From Engraulis encrasicolus (taxonomy: Eukaryota > Chordata > Actinopteri > Clupeiformes > Engraulidae), in assembly GCF_034702125.1 (NCBI RefSeq), contig NC_085865.1:40331116-40395115 (forward strand): a stretch of 64,000 nucleotides of DNA. Reading direction: 5' to 3'. The notes beneath the pieces were generated by a model that was given only the letters and a program-made list of their open reading frames with translations, did not search any database and was not told the DNA's origin. The position numbers were made by a program, and so were the translations under genes. Shown piece after piece: positions 37,108 to 49,000 of this stretch (its first letter is position 1; every line of letters begins with the position of its first letter).

Positions 37108-40100
37108 AGGGAGTGTGTGAGGGAGTGTATGTGTGGGAGGAAGTGTGTGCGTGTAAGAGAGGGCGGGAGTGTGCTTGTGAGGTGCCAGGGTATGTGTCTC
37201 TTGACTGTTTGAGCAAGGGACTTAGTGAGTTCTTCCTGTGTGTGCATAATGATCTTCCCTTCCCTTCCTTTAAGATTCAGAACTAAGTGTAGACCTAGGC
37301 CTACTACATTTACCGACTATCTGATTTTCTGCCAATGACTAAGTTGTCCCTCTATGGCCCTTCATAGAAGCATTCTTTCATAACTCCTCGCATGAAACAA
37401 ATAGGCCTATGCGAATAGCACGTTTGCTAGCCAGAACATTCACTCAAAGGCAACGCAGGTCTAAAACGGCTTCAGGACATTAACTAATAAAAACGACGGA
37501 TATTCAAGAACCTAAATATTACCAGGCAACGAAACTTACAACTTGGCAAACGTTGCCAGAAACGGCTAACCTTCTCTCATTTCGATAGCTGGTTCACTCA
37601 TTATAGGCGATATATGTTTTTATTCAGACAACTTTACCGCGCTCCCAGAGCCAACAAATAAGCCGATGGGGCTGCGTATGGAGAGGCTCCCTTTACCGTC
37701 GCTGACATTTTTCAACAAAGGTTTGCGAAATCTGGTTGTCTTCCTGATGTAGGCTTCAGCGCCTTTATCTACTGTCTGGGCTACACCTTTCTGCTTCAAG
37801 ACGGCTGTCCTTTCCATCGTGCATGTGAAGTCCAACGCGAATGTTATTTAACACTGCGCCTGTATATTACAATCGGTGCATTAATCAGAGCAAAACGAGT
37901 GACGGACAGCTGTTGGATAAAGCCCTGCACGCGTCTTTTAAAAAAGTGCTTGTGGTGACCATAGCGCTGAACACTGAATCAGACGTGCGTCATGAGAGAT
38001 ATCTGCAGCTTTTTCAACAGTGCAATGAGGGAGGCAGAGAGAGAAGTGTACAGCAAAATTGACTCCATCCTCGAAGTTGGAGAATGAATGTCGAGTGAAA
38101 GGGGGTGTATTCACAGCGGTTTACTCTATGTTGGCCGCAATTGCGCATGTGTTGTTCTCGTGCGGGGTCGCGACCCCCACATTGAGAAACCAGGTGGAGA
38201 ATTAAAAAAATAAGCGATGACGGATTTTTTTCGACCCTGTCCGTCAAAATGACGGACTGTGAAAAAGTCTAGCGCAACCTCGTGTGTGTGTGTGTGTGTG
38301 TATGTGTGTGGCTGAGTGTGCACACACCTGACTAACATTAGGTGTTGCTACACCTTCTTCTTCGGACTCAAAAAAGTTAGTCAGGTGTGTACATAGAATG
38401 AAGTCTTGAAAAGTAAGCTGCAGTGTGCTCCAGCCTCATCTTTCCAGTGATGTCTGTCCCACTGTGATGCACCTGTAAGCTGAGGAATAATGCGTAGAGT
38501 CTAGGGCTGCAACTAACGATTATTTTAATTGTCGATTAGGGGGGGGGGTGAGTATGTGATTGACCACTATCTAACCTCAACTATGTGTGAGCGAGAGGGA
38601 TTACAGTTGTGTGTGACCACCATTCCTATCTGTTTGTGGGAGGGTGAGCAAGAGAGTGTGTCTGTGTGTAAGCAAGAGTGAAAGTGTGTGTGTGTGTGTC
38701 TGTGTGTAAGCAAGAGTGAAAGTGTGTGCATGTGAGACAGTGTGCCTGTCTTTGCGTATGACCACCTTTCCTCTCTGTGTTTGGAAGTGTGTACAAGAAA
38801 ATGTGTGTTTGCATTTGTGTGTGAGCGAGTGTGTTTGCATTTATGTATTGTGTGTGTGTGCCAGCAGTTGTGTGTGACCATTCTCCTGTCTTCCCCTGCC
38901 TTTCGCTGTCTGTCTGTCTCAGCCTGAATGCAGAGCAGCATCTGCTCCTGCACCTCCTATAGTGTCTTCGGAGAGACTGAGAGTGCCAGCATTTGTATGT
39001 GATTTGTGCCTGCCACTGAGTGAGTGACGGTGACTGCATGCGTGACTGCCCCTCCCCAGTTTGAAGTAGCTGCCATCACGCTTCAGCGCACTCGCAATGT
39101 GTTTGTTTGACAGGGATGGCATGATAAATGACTAGGTGTGTGTGTGGGGGAGGGGGTTGAGGGGAGTAAGTGGGCGTCACCATTTGTGTATCCACCTGCC
39201 CCCGACTCTTCTGCGTCCCATTGTTCAGTCTGGATGTGGAGCAGTCGGGGAGGGTGGATGTGAAGGGGAGAGAAATTGGTAGGGAAAGAGAATGCATGTG
39301 TGCGGGAGCAACTGTATGACTACATTCCCCCATGTATAGTAAATATCAGTCTGGAAGGACGTTAAAGAGGTATGCCACGTTAAAGTTAAGTAAAGTTAAA
39401 ATTATATTGTAGCATGCTACACGGATCCATTGACTTTCACTAGCTTAGCGACATATTCCCTCTTTTAACTTGTCTTAAAGCAAGACAAGGCTTAACATGA
39501 AAAATAAGACTCTTTAGCACCTTTATAAACCCTGGCCAACGATTTAAACTGTATTAAGCCCCAAAATAGTGGCATACCCCTTTAAGTAGCATGTGCGTGT
39601 GTGCATGAGTAGGAGCATTTGTGCGTCCTCACCCGTCCCCTCCCGATATGTGCATGACCAGCCTTCAGCTTGCATGAGGAGCAGCTGGGCTACTGCCTGG
39701 ACACTGCTTCTAAGTGACTGGCCACCTGTCCGTGAATGTGTGCAATAGTGTGATTGCTTCAGTAGGTGACCACCTCTCCCTCTCTGCGTGTTCCCTCAGC
39801 CTTCTGCTTGTGTCTGTGTGAGAGCATGTGAGAGAGAGTTAGGAGGAGAGATGTATGTAAGCCTCTAAGTGTGATTTCATCAATGTGTAACCGTGAGTGT
39901 GTGAGGAATGGGGAGATGTATGTGAGCCTAAGTGTGATCACATCAATAATATGTGACCCCTCTTCCCCTGTCTCCCCGTGTGTGTTCCCCTCAGCCTTCA
40001 GCTTGGATGCGGAGCAGCCGGACTATGACCTGGACTCGGAGGACGAGGCATGTATGCAGCAGCTGCAGAAGAGGATGGAGCTGGGGGCCATGCAGTTCGA

Positions 40101-43100
40101 GGAGATGATCGAGCGGCTGGAGAAGGGCAGTGGGCAGCAGGTACAGCAGCCACATAGTACACACAATAGCAGATGCTGGGAATGGGATGTGTAAGCTCTG
40201 TAAATAGGTATAATACATACCTGCATAGATATGATGCTTAGGTTTCTTGTTTATTGTATGCAAACATTCAGGTCTGTGTGCGCAGCTGAGGCTCCCTCTG
40301 CAACCTCTGATTGTTTGGAAACTGCTGTCACTCAAAAAAGGCGCTCACATGATTGGGTGCTTAGCATTTTGCCCCTCCTCACAGAGAGCGAATGTTTGTT
40401 AAACTGGAAATCTGTTGGTTGCTAACTGGCTAACAGAGAAACTGAGAAGAGTTGCAGTCCTGGTTTGATTGTTCACAAAAGAAGTAAGAACCAAATTAAA
40501 AACTCCGGTACCAGATGTGTAAACCAAATGAAATGTCTTGTTCCGTAGCTGGTGACGCTGCAGGAGGCGAAGCTGCTGCTGAAGGAGGACGACGCTTTGA
40601 TCCAGGAGGTGTACGAGTACTGGAGCCGCAAGCGGAGAGGCTGCAGCAGCGGCTCCCTCATCCCCACCGTCAAGCAGGAGAAGAGGGACGGCTCCAGCAC
40701 CAACGACCCCTACGTGGCCTTCCGCAGACGCACAGAGAAGATGCAGACGCGAAAGGTGGGTGGCCTGCACAAGCTCTCGTACGCACGCACGCATGCCGTC
40801 ACCCACATCCAATGCTCACACACACGTCCCCTGTTCTGTACAGAGAAGGTGGGTGCCCTGCACATGCGTAAGCAAGACGCATGCACGCACGCACTGTGTG
40901 CCGAAGATGTGTGCCATACAAAAGCACATGCACACGCTTGCACCCTCGCTGTTCTGTACTGAGAAGATGCAGACATGAAAAGTGGGTGCCATGCACAGGC
41001 TCGCTCACATTCAAATGATGACACCTTGTCAGACACCCACAAGTCTATTTTCAGCAGCTGTGCGACTCTTCAAACACACAAACATGCATAGTAGTCTGTC
41101 GCTGCTCTAAGCTTAGCTCCTGAGACCCACAGTCAGGAGAACTTGCAGCGCCGGCTCATACGCAATTTCTCACCTCATGTAATTGCAATAATTGCACTTA
41201 ACTCATGGAGAACATGATTGCGCAGGGAATTACTCATGGGCATTTAGATTTTCTGCCTTTATCACGTATAGCGCACTTGTAAAAGCGTCATGAATTTGCT
41301 GAAGTCTGCATAAAGCATTCCGAATCAAAGTGGCTCTAATCAATGTTTGCGTGCAAAACCACAACTGTCGTTAAGTTGAAGGCCGTAACTGGAAAGTCTG
41401 ACTTGTGTGCGAAGATTTAACGACTACCATGTGTATAGAAGGGTAGCAACAAGGCATCAGTGATTTCACCCATTGATACCTGAAGCACCTACAGAAATGG
41501 GTGCTAAATGCCTAAGCATTTTTTGGGAAAAGGTACGGTCAGCTTTTAGAAACCTAAATATCTCAGCCTCTGAAGCACACAAAAACACGAGTTGCATTTA
41601 AAACACCAAGACACTCTTCCTGCATTACAATGTCTTTATTTAGCTCTAACATGCCAACATTTTTAATAAAAATATCTCAAATGTCATGAGCCTGAATGTT
41701 GCGTCATGCAGCTCCAGGCACCAGAGCTCACAATTCAGCCTTAGTGAATTAAAGTAATAATGCCAGAACTTTTTGAATGTTGAGGCGTCATTGATTAATA
41801 ATGGACGACTTTTTGCATCTGTGTGTTTGTAGAACTGTCACAAGGGAGCTTTAAACTAAAATGAGGCCTAATGTTTGTTTGTGTTTTGGTTTTGTGTGTT
41901 TAGAACCGTAAGAATGACGAGGCGTCGTACGAGAAGATGCTGAAGCTGCGTCGGGACCTGAGCCGCGCCGTCTCTATCCTGGAGATGATCAAGAGGCGTG
42001 AGCGAAGCAAACGGGAGCTGCTCAGCCTCACGCTCGAGATCGTGGAGAAGAGGTACGGATCTATATGCTTGCACACACTTCCATACCTGCCGACCATTAC
42101 GCATTTTGTGTAGCAGATACGGATTTTGACATCAAACTACGGCGCTGTCACTTCAAAATACGGGAAAAACCAATAGCAAAGTGTGTTCAATGGCCCTTAT
42201 AAATTGCTCTGTAGACTTGCAACCAGACAGAGCCGTAGACATGGCTCTGCTTGCAATTGTCTCGCGCTGGCCTTTCCATTGGCCAGCAACGTGTGGGGGG
42301 GAATATTGACCAATCAGCGCGCTAGTTTGGATGTCTTCATTTGTTGTACTGCGCTCACTGACTTGAATACTCAGTGGCTGCGCTCCTCTCGAGTGGAGGC
42401 ATCAGCTGCCGATAGAAAGTTTGCTCCGAAATCACACAAGCAGAGAGACTGGTTAATGTACTCCTATAATCTCTGAAACAAGTGTCCTCCTCCTGTCATC
42501 ATGTATTATCCATCTTGGTACTGTCGCTGTAGTTTTACAAGTGAGCACCGTCAAAATCACCGTTTCAAAGGTAAATGGACTTTGACAAAGGTAGCCTGTA
42601 TGGGAATAGTGAATTGCGTCCAGTTGCTAAATCCGTAAACTTATGAAAATAAATAAAGGCCGAGGTCTGTCGTAATGATTCACCCAATGTTTCGCCGTAT
42701 TTGACGGCAATATGTTGTTGCTTGTTTTGATATTGGACCGAAACGAGATTACTTCCGAATGAGAAAATGTGTCGGTGACCGCGCTATAAACTAGCAGATT
42801 AGCAGCAAACTAAATTCGGTTTCCCTTTGCGCCGGATCATTTTAACTCGGGAAAATAAAGCGATAGTTCTAACGGTTGTGCTCGGAGTAGGTCTACATCC
42901 GTAACCTACCCTGACACCGTATAGGAATACTGTTCCCCCCTGAGTCATGGCCCATTCTGTGAACAGGTGTAACAGGTCGTGCGTCATACCAAATATGCAT
43001 CACTCCACGACTACTATTCGTAATCATGGCAATCTATTAATAAAATCAATTCTCCTATCATCATATATGTGCCGAACAGTGAACAATAGCCAACTCATGA

Positions 43101-45610
43101 CGGCAGATGAGGGTAGATAGGCCTACTATTATGCAGAGAAGTGAAAAAAAAGAAGCGATGCCCCTCAAGTTACCGTGGAAGTTCCAAGAGCATTGGCCAT
43201 TAGCCCCCGTCCCTCAGTAGAGCCACTACATGACGCATTTTGTACTGAATGAATGCTGAAAGTGTGATTTTGATGTTAGCCCCCAAGGTAATAACATTAA
43301 CCTGATATTATCCTAGCTTAGATAACACTTGTCTTTATCTTTTTCTCTACTGCTGATGCTTCTTCACAGTAGGTGACAACATCACCATTTATTAATATTG
43401 GGGGAGATGATGTAAGAATCATCACAATTCAACTTTTTGTTCATAAAAATCACTGAAATGCCTCTGTATTTTATAATCAAATTATACATTTTCCTACATG
43501 TACCTTCTACAGCCAAAAAAAGTAATCAGCAAATGACTCAATTTCATACTCAATTCCAGCTCCTTAACACCCCCCAAGTGACCAAATGCTCTGTTTGGCT
43601 GGTACATAGCCACTTAGGCCTAGGCCCACTAGCAACTGGTGGTATGTTGATATTATGGTGATATGGTGATATTAATTTAGAGGCCTGAATTCCAGCACAC
43701 TATATTATAGCATTTTATTGGTGTTATGGTGTGAAACAAAAAAAAAAACATCTTTCATGAATGTTTATTAAATTATGGTAGTTCAAAGTACTGTGAAGAG
43801 CAAGATAAACTATTTGCCAGATACACGGGATGTTAGGCTAAAATGCATTAAAATGCAGGAAATTGCATCTAAGAAAAGCATTTTTTTCTGGGGGAGGACC
43901 CCCCTGCCTAAATGAAGTGTCTCATATCTTCCCTGTTGACATTTGGCAACCCTAGGTGTAGGGCAGACTATGCAAAACAAAGTAGCCTCTCAGATGGGCC
44001 CGCTGGCGACCCCGTTGCTTTGCCATGCCAAGTTGTTGCGCCGTGAATTGCAGCGCCGCGATAAGTTGCTACTCAAAAAAAATGTTAAAGGTTGGCAGGT
44101 ATGCACTTCTGCACACAATATTGAACAGCTGCACTCGCATTCACATTTTACAGAGTAGTAAGGAAGTACATGCCTGTCTACTTTTCCAAGAGCATTCTGG
44201 GCAATCAAATGCCCACTTGCCTTAAAGTGGAAATGTTGAAGAGATGCACTCCCATTCACTCACACTGTACAAAGTAGTAAGGGTGTGTGCGTGTGCGTGT
44301 GTGCGCGCGCATTCTGGACAGTCCGATAACAGTGGACTTGTGTGTAACCCTTCTTCTCCCCTCCCCTCGTAGGAACATCATGCCTGACTTTGGTGATGAG
44401 GTGATGGCTGAGGCGCTGGCCCAGAGGGCCCTGGTGAAGCCGGTCTACAACATGCCCCTGCTGCCCCTCTCCAGTGGACAGATACGACACCACGACCTCC
44501 TGGAGCTCAAGGACTACAGGAGCAAGGTACACATGCCTTCTTTCACCCTCATGCAAACACGGGCACAGCCAGGTTATTGGACAAAAAAACAGCTTTTATT
44601 TGTTTTATTTTTTGCAAATTCTGGATTGATTGTACCATAACCAGGCTGTGTGTGCAGAAGTATGTGCATATGTGCATGTACCAAAGAACGACCTGGGCTG
44701 TTCTGACAGCCCTCGTATAGAAAGTTGCCTTAGTAATAGATCAGTGAGTGTCTTATCAGATGCACAAGTATAGGCTACTGCTAGAGAGTGCCTCTACCAG
44801 GCAGACCAACGTTGCAGGCAGTATGGAGGGAGTTGGTCTTCACATACAGTGCATACAAATTGATTGTATGTACATAGTCATCTTGTACGCTGCAACTGTC
44901 TACAAATTATATATTTTCTTAATGCATACCAATTGCGTGTGTGCATCGACCACCCACACGGTGGTCCTTTTGTTGACGTGTGTACATATGCACATGAATA
45001 TGGCGTTTTATCCCATGTTGGTGTATAAATAGCTTGTGCATGTGTGTCCTATAAGGGAAACAAACATATTTGCGTCACGTGTACATTCGCATATGAATCC
45101 CACTCAGTAGGGGATCAGCTCTGATCAAAGACGCTCTAATTCCTCAGATCTTCGTCAGATCTTTTCTGTGTCTTTGTTCTCATGACCCATCTCTCTTCGT
45201 TCTCCTTCCCTGTCTCTTTCCTTTTCTTGTGCCGTCACTTCTTTTTCTCTCTCGCTCTCGCTCTCTCCGCTCGTCTCGGATGTTGTCATCATGATTTTTC
45301 TCTCTCTTTCTTCTTTATCTTGCTCTCTGTCCTGCACACGCTCTCTTGTAACTTCCTTCTCCTTCTTTCCCTCTGCACTGTTGCTATAATCTTTATATCC
45401 AACTCGTTGCACAGTCATTCATGATTTTTTTTTCTCCCCCCAACTCTGCAGCCTGAGAAGACGGAGGTGGTGCGCACCAAGAGGAAATATGAGAAGAAGC
45501 AGAAGGCTCCCCTGTCGGCCCCCCAGCACAGCGGCCCCGCCCTCTTCAACCCCAAAGACCTCAACCAGTACGACTTCCCCAGCTCAGACGACGAGCCCTA
45601 CACTCAGGTA

Positions 45611-45676
<66 letters not shown>

Positions 45677-45744
45677 ATAGACCTCAACCAGTACGACTTC
45701 CCCAGCTCAGACGACGAGCCCTACACTCAGGACACGCACGCGCC

Positions 45745-45783
<39 letters not shown>

Positions 45784-46036
45784 CAACCAGTACGATTATA
45801 CACAAAACACCCACTCACACTGGTGTGTACTGAATGGGATAATCGGAACAGATATGTCAATTTCAGCTCATCTTCAGCTCATGTTGGCCCTGATTCCAAA
45901 ATGTGGAAATGTTGTACTGATTCTGTCTTTGTGTCTCCAGATCCACTCAGGTTCGTCCGAGGCAGAGGAGGAGAACGACCCAGATGGAGTGTTTGCCTTC
46001 AGGAGGAAGGCTGGCTGCGTATACCACTCAGTGAGT

Positions 46037-46081
<45 letters not shown>

Positions 46082-49000
46082 CTGCTTGACTGTCTTTTCT
46101 GCCCCTCCTCCCACCCCTCATTAATGCTGACACATGCACACTACCCCCAGATGCACCCCCTGCAGCTAGCACTCATCCTCACACTCCAATTCCAACACAC
46201 ACACACTCACCTTCTTACTCAGACTTGCTCCTCCATTGACTGTCTCGTGTGTTCATCCTTGCACACATACATTGAATGTCCTCTGAGTGTTGGAGCACAT
46301 ACTACCCCGTACCCATACCCTTCCTCCACTAACTGTGTGTTGTGTTTTTAGGCGCGGTCTGAGAGTGGCGGGTGGCCGTGGAGTGAGGAGGGGGGCTCTG
46401 GAGACTCGCGTTTCCGCTTCTCCCTCACCTCCCTCAGCAGCCCCCCACACTGCCTGGGACTCGCGCGCAGACGCCTCGGACGAGGGGGCAGGTACGTAAC
46501 AGATGCTGATGCGTACACAAGGAATTGATACTTATACATCCAACTACATTTAACAAATACACACAAATATACAATATTACAAATGGAAAATTATTTTTAA
46601 TGACATTCTTAGTGTATATATAAGGTAGACTGAACCAGGCATGTATGCCCGTTGCAAACTAAGTCTAAACTAAAATGAAATGAATGTGAGCATCCCAAGG
46701 TTGTTTTGATGCTCAATGTTCTTCCCATCTGTGTCCTGTAGGATCGTGTTGGACCGGGCCTCCTCGGACCTGGACAGCGTGTTCCAGCGGCTGGACTCCA
46801 TGTCAGACGCCGACCTCTCCTCCCCCCTGCACTCCTCCAGTACCTCAGACACACACACGGACATGGACACGGACGCACACCACACCACACGCCCCCCAAC
46901 CACGGACAGGACCCGCGGGGACGGCATTGCAGCCTCCACCGCCTCTATGGACACAACCACCACCACCACACACAACACAGACACGCACAACACCTCAACA
47001 CTCTCCTCCTCGCTACAGCAGCAGCAGCATCCGTCGCAGTTGCCCAGGCAACTGTCGTCGGGCTCAGCATCAGCATCGCGTTGCCTGGCGTCTGAGCTGC
47101 GGCAGGTGCTGCTGAACATCAGGGCGCGCCGCTGGAGGCACTTCCGCCCTCGGACGCACGCCGACAGCCAGTCGGCCGCCGCCCTGGCCGCAGCTGCTGC
47201 CGCCGCCGCGTCACGCCGAGCGCTTCGCGGGATTGGCCGAGGGGGAGCCGGCGCCGGGCAGGGACGAGGCACGCCGTTGGTCGGTGAGTGTCCGTGCCAC
47301 GCCTGCTCAAAACACATGACGAAGCATTATACTTAGCCAACACTTTCATCCAAAGCGGGTTACAGTTACTTAGGTTGTGGTACAGGGTATTGCACTGTTT
47401 GAATTACGGGTGGTACAGGGGGGTCTGACCCCCCCCAATTGGGACTTTATACCCCCCAAATGAGGCTACATTACAATTTTGGGGGGTACTGAAAAAAGTG
47501 AGGTAATATTAAAATCAGGTGTAAAATATCTTGCTACTTAGTATTTTTCAAACTGTACTATGAATAATCAAATTAAATGGGTTTTCGAACATCCCTTCAA
47601 TGGACTGTACCACCAGCCGACGTTTCGCATCCCCGCAGTTCGAGTAGTCAAAACTTTAGGCAGAACTGAGATGCAGGGCTTTGGTGCACTTTAAAATTAT
47701 GTGTTTTGAGCTGAGGGAGCTAGGGTGTCAAAGTGAAGTATTCCCGTGATTTGTTAAACAAATATAATAACTACACCCAAGTGACCCCCCCCTTTCTCAC
47801 CTGATGGTAACGAATATCAGAATTCCAGCGCAAGTCAACATGCTCAGTCTCACTGAGCTTTAGTCAAAGAATGATGCGGACTGCACCACCAGAATACTCC
47901 AACATACTTTATCAGAAAATAAAGTACAAGGCTTATCATGTATTTCAAGCACAACTGGAATAATACCATTAAAAGAAGGCAAATGGATAGTGTGACTCCT
48001 CAAAGCAAGGATAGCTGTGTCTAGCAAGGAGCCAATCGCAGCATGCCCACGAGGTAGGAAAAATGGGATTCTTTCACACAATGTCCGCCGTGACAAATGT
48101 AGGATTCATTATGACTTTGACTGTGTTTGAAGCCATATCATGTAGCAGTCCAGCAGTATTTACCGTGGCTATTAGCATCACAGATCTGTCTGGCACTTTT
48201 CAATCTCAGGAAAAGCGCACACTGTTTAAAGCGGACATTACAGGCTATGTTTTGAATTTGGCGGTTGTATTCTGATCATTCACTTTGCTGTTTGACATTT
48301 TATTGATTGGGTTTCCGTGGTCACTACATAGTTGTAGCTGGCTTACAAAGCCCACTAGCAAACTAGCAACTGTGTTTGAAGTTGAGTTATAATGTTTCCG
48401 GTTTTGAGTTCCACCAATAAATTGACGTTCCCGAACCGGTTAGAACCAAAAAATATTGTTCCCGGAACGGTTAATTTCGTTCCTGTCAGCTGATTACTCC
48501 CAATAGGCCTAACTGACGTTAAAGTGGTAGTTCGCTATTTTAGACATTAAGCCTTGTTTGTGTGACTTCTGGGGTGAAGTAGAGATGTTCTCATCACAAT
48601 TGTGACATTTGGTGCTGAACGGAGCATTTGGGTATTCAAGACTGCAGCCCCCCCACCTTTACATTGACTCCAATGAAGCACTCAAGCAATCGATCATAAA
48701 ATGGCATTAAACTTTCGTTTGCAGAGACATGAAACTCACCGAGTGGTCAGAGGTGGGCAGCGATACGTTGGCTCGAAAATCACCGCGAAATACGCTTCCA
48801 GAGAAGATATATTCATTATTGTCCGTCTTCATTGATTGTATTGGTTTGACTAGTATTACTCCGCGTGACCGGAAATGGGGGTGCGTTTGTTTACGTTACT
48901 ATCTATGGTTTGTATGCAAGCTGTAGTTTTTGTAGCCAGCCCCGCTCAAAGATAGCCGTTCTACCTCGCTCCTTGATGTCTACATTAACAACACACTATC

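Noticed and set aside
37620..37835. 71-codon minus-strand frame as a conserved gene
   Set aside because: It looks somewhat protein-like, but I recognise no family. It lies in intron 2, next to what may be a transposon end.
45467..46351. A single 294-codon open frame as an intronless gene
   Set aside because: It joins epc1 exons 7 and 8 through intron 7 and runs on into intron 8. Family alignment and GT-AG sites show separate exons.
46670..47317. 215-codon minus-strand frame opposite exon 10
   Set aside because: It is the antisense shadow of a GC-rich coding exon and matches no family.
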